Assembly (NCBI RefSeq): GCF_025165795.1
Contig: NZ_JAJAGO010000006.1
Location: 186,001-250,000, forward strand
Source of the DNA: Streptomyces gossypii
GTDB taxonomy: Bacteria > Actinomycetota > Actinomycetes > Streptomycetales > Streptomycetaceae
Direction: 5' to 3'
Length of the DNA: 64,000 nt
The notes beneath the pieces are model-generated. The model was not told the origin of the DNA, did no database searches, and saw only the letters and a list, made by a program, of their open reading frames with translations. How positions within the stretch are numbered: the first letter of the stretch is position 1; the number at the start of each line of letters is the position of its first letter. A program made the position numbers and the translations under genes. Below are positions 60,161 through 64,000 of this stretch, one piece after another.

Positions 60161-61210
60161 ATGGCTACCTGGTACTGCACCCGTGAGCACGTGAAGACGG
60201 CGCTCGACTACAAGGAAACCTCGCGCAGCGACTGGCAGATCGACCGCGCCATCGAGGCCGTGAGCCGGGATGTCGAGTCGCTGTGTCACAGGACGTTCGC
60301 TCCGGTGCAGGCGACCAGGTATTTCGACTGGCCGAACGCGCAGAGGGCCCGGTCGTGGCGGCTGTGGCTCAACCAGCACGACGTCATCTCGCTGGACTCG
60401 CTCACCTCCGGAGGCGTCACGATCCCCGCGGCGGACTACTTCCTTGAGCCCGTCAACGACGGGCCGCCGTACAACAGGATCGAGGTCGACCTCGCGTCCG
60501 CCGCGGCCTGGTCCGGCGGGGACACACACCAGCAGTCCATCGTCGCCACCGGCCTCTGGGGCTACAGCAACGACGAGACCGCAGTGGGGGCGCTGGGCGA
60601 GGCGCTCGACGCGTCCGAGACCGCGGTCGATGTGGACGCTGCGACGTCGGCCGCCGTAGGGGTGGGCTCCGTGCTGCGCGTCGGCGAGGAGCGGATGACG
60701 GTGGTCGGCCGGGCGCAGCTGGACACCGGGCAGACGCTCGCCGTCGACCTGGCGGTGCAGATGAGCGCGGCCACCGTCGCAGTGCAGGACGGCGCGCAGT
60801 TCGCGGTGGGCGAGGTGCTGCTCATCGACGGCGAGCGCATGCTGATTGTCGACATCGCAGGCAACAACCTGGTCGTGAAGCGAGGCTGGGATGGCAGTGT
60901 GCTGGCCGCGCACACCGCCGGCGCCGCCGTGTACACGCCGCGGACCCTCACCGTGCAGCGTGCCGCACTCGGCACCACCGCCACCGCCCACCTGACCGCG
61001 ACCGCCCTTCACCGCTGGGACCCGCCCGGCCCCGTACGCGACCTGACGGAAGCCCTCGCTATGAACTCCGTACTCCAGAAGAGCAGCGGCTACGCCCGCA
61101 CCACCGGCTCCGGCGAGGGCGAGCGCGAGTCCTCGGGCCGCGGCATCCGAGACCTCCGCACACAGGTCTACAACAGCCACGGCCGCAAAGCACGAACCAG
61201 GGCGGTCTGA
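60161..61210 (+). CDS. Head-tail connector with an inserted repeated beta domain
   Basis: 349 residues. The N-terminal ~130 and C-terminal ~90 residues are a phage connector/adaptor (CTREHVKTALDYKETSRSDWQIDRAIEAVSRDVESLCHRTFAP, WDPPGPVRDLTEALAMNSVLQKSSGYARTTG). Between them is a beta-rich insertion with two similar units (VGSVLRVGEERMTVVGRA; VGEVLLIDGERMLIVDIAG) and a tail-like AGAAVYTPRTLTVQRAALGTTA. ATG 60161 follows GGAGGTGA. Confidence 0.75.
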   Translation: MATWYCTREHVKTALDYKETSRSDWQIDRAIEAVSRDVESLCHRTFAPVQATRYFDWPNAQRARSWRLWLNQHDVISLDSLTSGGVTIPAADYFLEPVNDGPPYNRIEVDLASAAAWSGGDTHQQSIVATGLWGYSNDETAVGALGEALDASETAVDVDAATSAAVGVGSVLRVGEERMTVVGRAQLDTGQTLAVDLAVQMSAATVAVQDGAQFAVGEVLLIDGERMLIVDIAGNNLVVKRGWDGSVLAAHTAGAAVYTPRTLTVQRAALGTTATAHLTATALHRWDPPGPVRDLTEALAMNSVLQKSSGYARTTGSGEGERESSGRGIRDLRTQVYNSHGRKARTRAV

Positions 61211-61214
61211 CGTG

Positions 61215-61598
61215 ATGGACAGCATGCAGATCCGCGTGCGCGGCCCGGTTTTCGACGGCCGCGCGCATCGCGCCGCCGCCGACTACGCCGAGGCCGTAGA
61301 GGGTGCCGTGGCCAAAGAGGGCCTGCGGATGGCGACCGCAAGGTTCCGGCAGGTGCTGCGCCACCCCACCGGCTACTACGTGTCCCACGTACGGGTGCGG
61401 GAGACGGCAGGCCGGCACGTGGTGACTGACGGCGGTGTGGTGTACGGGCCCTGGCTGGAGGGCGTCGGCAGCAGGAACTTCCCCGAGACGCGGTTCCGGG
61501 GGTACTCGACGTTCCGGCGGACTCAGGCGCTCCTCGACCGGCGGGCGACGAACATCGCCGAACGCGAGTGGTCACGCTTTGCGGGGAGGATGGGATGA
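61215..61598 (+). CDS. Head-tail joining / tail completion protein
   Basis: 127 residues (AAADYAEAVEGAVAKEGLRMATARFRQVLRHPTGYYVSHVRV..YGPWLEGVGSRNFPETRFRGYSTFRRTQALLDRRA), the size and order of HK97 gp10-like completion proteins. GTG 61212 is an alternative start. Confidence 0.72.
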   Translation: MDSMQIRVRGPVFDGRAHRAAADYAEAVEGAVAKEGLRMATARFRQVLRHPTGYYVSHVRVRETAGRHVVTDGGVVYGPWLEGVGSRNFPETRFRGYSTFRRTQALLDRRATNIAEREWSRFAGRMG

Positions 61599-62050
61599 GC
61601 CTTGACCTGCGGGACCTCCTCAGCCGCGCGCAGTCCCACGCCGCGGCGCTCGGGCACTTCGAGCGGATCAACACGCACGAGCCGAAGAACCCGCCCGGCT
61701 ACGGGCTCAGCGCCGCGATTTGGGTGCAGCGCGTCACGCCTGTCCGTACCTCCGGGCTCACCTCGACCACGGTGCGGGTGGAGCTGGGCGTGCGCCTGTA
61801 CTCGCCGGTGGACGTGGGCGACCCCGACGGCATCGACCCGAACCTGATCGCCGCCGCTGACGCCCTGATGGCCGCCTACAGCGGGGACTTCGAGCTGGGC
61901 GGAGCGGTGCGGCAGGTCGACCTCCTGGGCGCGCACGGCGAGCCGATGGACGCACAAGCCGGATACCTGGAGCAGGACGGCACCACCTTCCGCGTGATCA
62001 CGATCGCTCTACCGCTGGTGATCAACGACCTCTGGGAGCAGGCACCATGA
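61595..62050 (+). CDS. Tail terminator-like protein
   Basis: 151 residues (LDLRDLLSRAQSHAAALGHFERINTHEPKNPPGYGLSAAIWVQRVTPVRTSGLTSTTVRVELGVRLY..). Matches the tail terminator/minor tail position and fold type in siphoviruses. ATGA overlap on both sides. Confidence 0.72.
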   Translation: MSLDLRDLLSRAQSHAAALGHFERINTHEPKNPPGYGLSAAIWVQRVTPVRTSGLTSTTVRVELGVRLYSPVDVGDPDGIDPNLIAAADALMAAYSGDFELGGAVRQVDLLGAHGEPMDAQAGYLEQDGTTFRVITIALPLVINDLWEQAP

Positions 62051-62346
62051 CCGATCCGGTGATCATCGTGACGCACACCGTCATGGACGGGCAGGTCGCC
62101 CGCTGGTACCGCAGCGTGCAGGACGCGACCACCTATCGGGCGGTCCTCAGCGCCTCCCGCAACGGCGTCAAGCTCCAGTCCGGCGAGTACCTGACCGACG
62201 TCCCCGACGCCTGGATCACAGCGGCCCGCGACGCACACGCCGAGCTGTCCGCGGGCCGGGACGCAGATGTGCGACGGCTCGCAACGCATCGACACCGCGG
62301 CTTCACCAACGGACCCATCGAGGCCATCGAAGAGGGTGGCGCCTGA
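62047..62346 (+). CDS. Small tail-region protein
   Basis: 99 residues (VARWYRSVQDATTYRAVLSASRNGVKLQSGEYLTDVPDAWITAARDAHAELS). No motif; coupled to neighbours by 4- and 1-nt overlaps. Confidence 0.65.
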   Translation: MTDPVIIVTHTVMDGQVARWYRSVQDATTYRAVLSASRNGVKLQSGEYLTDVPDAWITAARDAHAELSAGRDADVRRLATHRHRGFTNGPIEAIEEGGA

Positions 62347-63101
62347 TGTCCAAGCAGTCGGGTCTCGGTGACCAGCTCCTTGTCTCCGGCTATGTCCTCG
62401 GCGGGGATGTGCAGGCGCTGGGCAACATCTCCGGCGGCAACTCCCCGCTCAATGTCACCGGCATCACGAAGAGCGCGCACGAGCGCATCGGCGGACGACG
62501 GGACGGCGCCATCGAGTACACCACCTTCTTCAACCCGGCCCCCGACCAGGCTCATGAGCGGCTGTCCGCGCTGCCCACCGGCGACCAGCTGGTCACCTAC
62601 CTGCGCGGTGAAGGCATCGGCCGCCCAGCCGCCTGCCTCAACTCCCGGCAGATCGGCTACGACGGAAGCCGCGCAGACGACGGCGCGCTGACCTTCAGCG
62701 TGTCGGCGCAGGCCAACGGCTACGGGCTGGAGTGGTGCACGCAGCTGACGGACGGCATCCGCACGGATGCTGCGGCGACGGCTGGCACCAGTGTGGATCT
62801 CGGCACCGGCTCCACCGCGCACGGCCTTCAGGCGTACCTGCACGTCGTGTCCTTCACCGGGACGGACGTGACGATCACTATCGAGGAGTCCTCGGACGAC
62901 GCCGCGGCCGATGCGTGGGCGCCCGTCACCGGCGGCGCGTTCATGGCGGTGGACGAGGGCCCGACGTGGGAGCGGCTCGAGACAGCCCGTGATCAGACCG
63001 TGGAGCGCTACCTCCGCGTCACCACTTCCACAACGGGCGGTTTCACCGATCTGCAGTTCTGCGTCCTGGTAGCCCGCAACGATGTCGAGACGAGGTTCTG
63101 A
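62346..63101 (+). CDS. Major tail tube-like protein, paralogue 1
   Basis: 251 residues beginning SKQSGLGDQLLVSGYVLGGDVQALGNISGG and a beta-rich core (ITKSAHERIGGRRDGAIEYTTFFNP, LTFSVSAQANGYGLEW, VTITIEESSDD). The N terminus matches the protein at 63538, so the phage has two related tail-tube-type proteins. Confidence 0.78.
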   Translation: MSKQSGLGDQLLVSGYVLGGDVQALGNISGGNSPLNVTGITKSAHERIGGRRDGAIEYTTFFNPAPDQAHERLSALPTGDQLVTYLRGEGIGRPAACLNSRQIGYDGSRADDGALTFSVSAQANGYGLEWCTQLTDGIRTDAAATAGTSVDLGTGSTAHGLQAYLHVVSFTGTDVTITIEESSDDAAADAWAPVTGGAFMAVDEGPTWERLETARDQTVERYLRVTTSTTGGFTDLQFCVLVARNDVETRF

Positions 63102-63532
63102 TGCAGATGTCCAGGGTTGATCCGAACCATCCGGTGCAGGCGTACCAGACGTACCAGATCGTCAGCCCGCCGGACCGGCTCGTGCGTGCGGCGTGCGAGC
63201 AGGTGGGCTGCCAGGCGTGGGCCCACGGCTGGGAGTCGGTGGTGGACGAGGCCACTGAGCTGGGGCAGCGGCAGGCCGCGCACATTCGGCAACGGTCGCA
63301 GCGCACGTACCGGGAGCAGCGCACTCAGGCCGGGCTGACGGTGTTCCGGTTCGAACCTGGTCAGCGCTGCTTCGCCGAGCATTCGACCCGGCCGGAGTTG
63401 TACGCGGTGCGAGACGGGGACCACCGCGGCAACCCCACCGGCCGCACCCGCACGCACTCCCGGCCCGCCGACTGGGTCGAGGACTTCGGCGAGCACCAGC
63501 AGCACATCGCTGACCAGCACGAGAAGGGATAG
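63101..63532 (+). CDS. Tail-region protein with Cys motif
   Basis: 143 residues: VQAYQTYQIVSPPDRLVRAACEQVGCQAWAHGWESVVDEATELG, then AHIRQRSQRTYREQRTQAGLTVFRFEPGQRCFAEHSTRPELYAVRDGDHRGNPTGRTRTHSRPADWVEDFGEHQ. Recurrent between tail genes of actinophages; role unknown. Confidence 0.65.
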   Translation: MQMSRVDPNHPVQAYQTYQIVSPPDRLVRAACEQVGCQAWAHGWESVVDEATELGQRQAAHIRQRSQRTYREQRTQAGLTVFRFEPGQRCFAEHSTRPELYAVRDGDHRGNPTGRTRTHSRPADWVEDFGEHQQHIADQHEKG

Positions 63533-63537
63533 CCACC

Positions 63538-63951
63538 ATGGCAAAGCAAAGCGGCCTCGGGTGGAGCGTGTGCTCTGTCGATGACAGCGCGGGCGCGCCG
63601 CAGGACATCCGCAACGACGTGACCAACCTGGAGTTCGCCACGCCCAGGGCCGTCCAAGATGTAACGGGTATCGACAAGAGCGCGATGGAGCGCCTGCTGC
63701 TCCTGGCCGATTTCAGCATCACCTTGAACGGCGTGGCCAACTACGCCGAGAACATGTCGCACGACGTGTTCAAGACCGTGCCCTCCACCTCGGTGGCGCG
63801 CACCACCACGCTCACCGTCTCCGGCCAGACCCTCGCCAACGAGTGCCTCTACACGGACTATCCGCTGTCCCGATCGGACTCCGGTGAACTGACATGGGCC
63901 GTACCTGGCGTGCTCGCCGACGGTGTCGTGCCTGTCTGGTCGGCGGCCTGA
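63538..63951 (+). CDS. Tail tube-like protein, paralogue 2
   Basis: 137 residues beginning AKQSGLGWSVCSVDDSAGAPQDIRNDVTNLEFATPRAVQDVTGIDKSAMERLLLLADFSITLNGV and ending in a beta sandwich. Immediately before the tail chaperone-like gene, the usual place of the major tail protein. Confidence 0.8.
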   Translation: MAKQSGLGWSVCSVDDSAGAPQDIRNDVTNLEFATPRAVQDVTGIDKSAMERLLLLADFSITLNGVANYAENMSHDVFKTVPSTSVARTTTLTVSGQTLANECLYTDYPLSRSDSGELTWAVPGVLADGVVPVWSAA

Positions 63952-63952
63952 C

Positions 63953-64000
63953 ATGGGATACAAGCGCAAGCGCCGCACCTATGACCTGGACTTCACCGGG
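63953..64000 (+). CDS. Start of a tail assembly chaperone-like gene (cut by window edge)
   Basis: Sixteen codons, GYKRKRRTYDLDFTG after Met, the usual opening of gpG-like chaperones that follow the major tail protein. The rest is outside the window. Confidence 0.6.
   Translation, partial: MGYKRKRRTYDLDFTG

Overview
The window is high-GC DNA with GTG/TTG starts, ATGA-type gene overlaps and a TTA-containing adpA, so it comes from a Streptomyces or very close relative. It has two parts. Bases 1-24,062 are host chromosome. From just after a tRNA-His gene (23,990-24,062) to the right edge it is the left ~40 kb of an integrated siphovirus-like (HK97-fold) prophage. The right att site, tape measure, tail tip and lysis genes lie outside the window.

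Host part. At the left edge are two related secreted/membrane-type proteins of unknown function (a partial duplication) and a decayed HigB/HigA-like toxin-antitoxin locus. Next come agmatinase (speB), a conserved phosphatase-like protein, and an Erm-type 23S rRNA methyltransferase preceded by a promoter and a short, apparently leaderless leader ORF. A branched-chain (leucine-type) acyl-CoA catabolism block follows. Thioesterase II, an acyl-CoA dehydrogenase and a TetR regulator read leftward. Carboxylase beta and alpha subunits, HMG-CoA lyase and a second acyl-CoA dehydrogenase read rightward. Two matching 16-bp palindromes lie between the divergent arms. An amino-sugar block comes next: GH20 hexosaminidase with a DasR-like site, a small conserved protein, and glmS. 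Then follow a universal stress protein, adpA, orn (oligoribonuclease) and tRNA-His. The adpA copy is broken: an internal deletion of about 70 codons also shifts the frame, yet the conserved bldA-dependent TTA codon remains.

Prophage part. The tyrosine integrase sits directly beside tRNA-His. A leftward repressor and a rightward HTH/Xis pair flank an operator region with two TGGAC-N5-GTCCA-type palindromes. Early genes, mostly overlapping by 4 nt, encode RecE-like nuclease, RecT, a DEDDh exonuclease, RusA, an HNH protein, a WhiB protein, and a replication protein gene carrying five near-palindromic iterons (probable origin). Many small zinc-binding or membrane proteins and a sigma-like protein follow, then a phage tRNA gene with an apparent UAA anticodon. 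From 41.7 to 50 kb the DNA is cut up by strong hairpin terminators and carries likely morons (a DUF732-type lipoprotein, membrane proteins), a five-gene membrane module resembling plasmid spread/transfer genes, and three 19-bp palindromes. From 51.9 kb the late genes are TerS, TerL, portal, an endonuclease VII fused to three zinc repeats, a ClpP-type prohead protease, capsid, head-tail connectors, tail tube-type proteins and the start of a tail chaperone-like gene. A 21-bp promoter/operator-like element occurs twice, upstream of terS and upstream of the endonuclease-protease-capsid unit.
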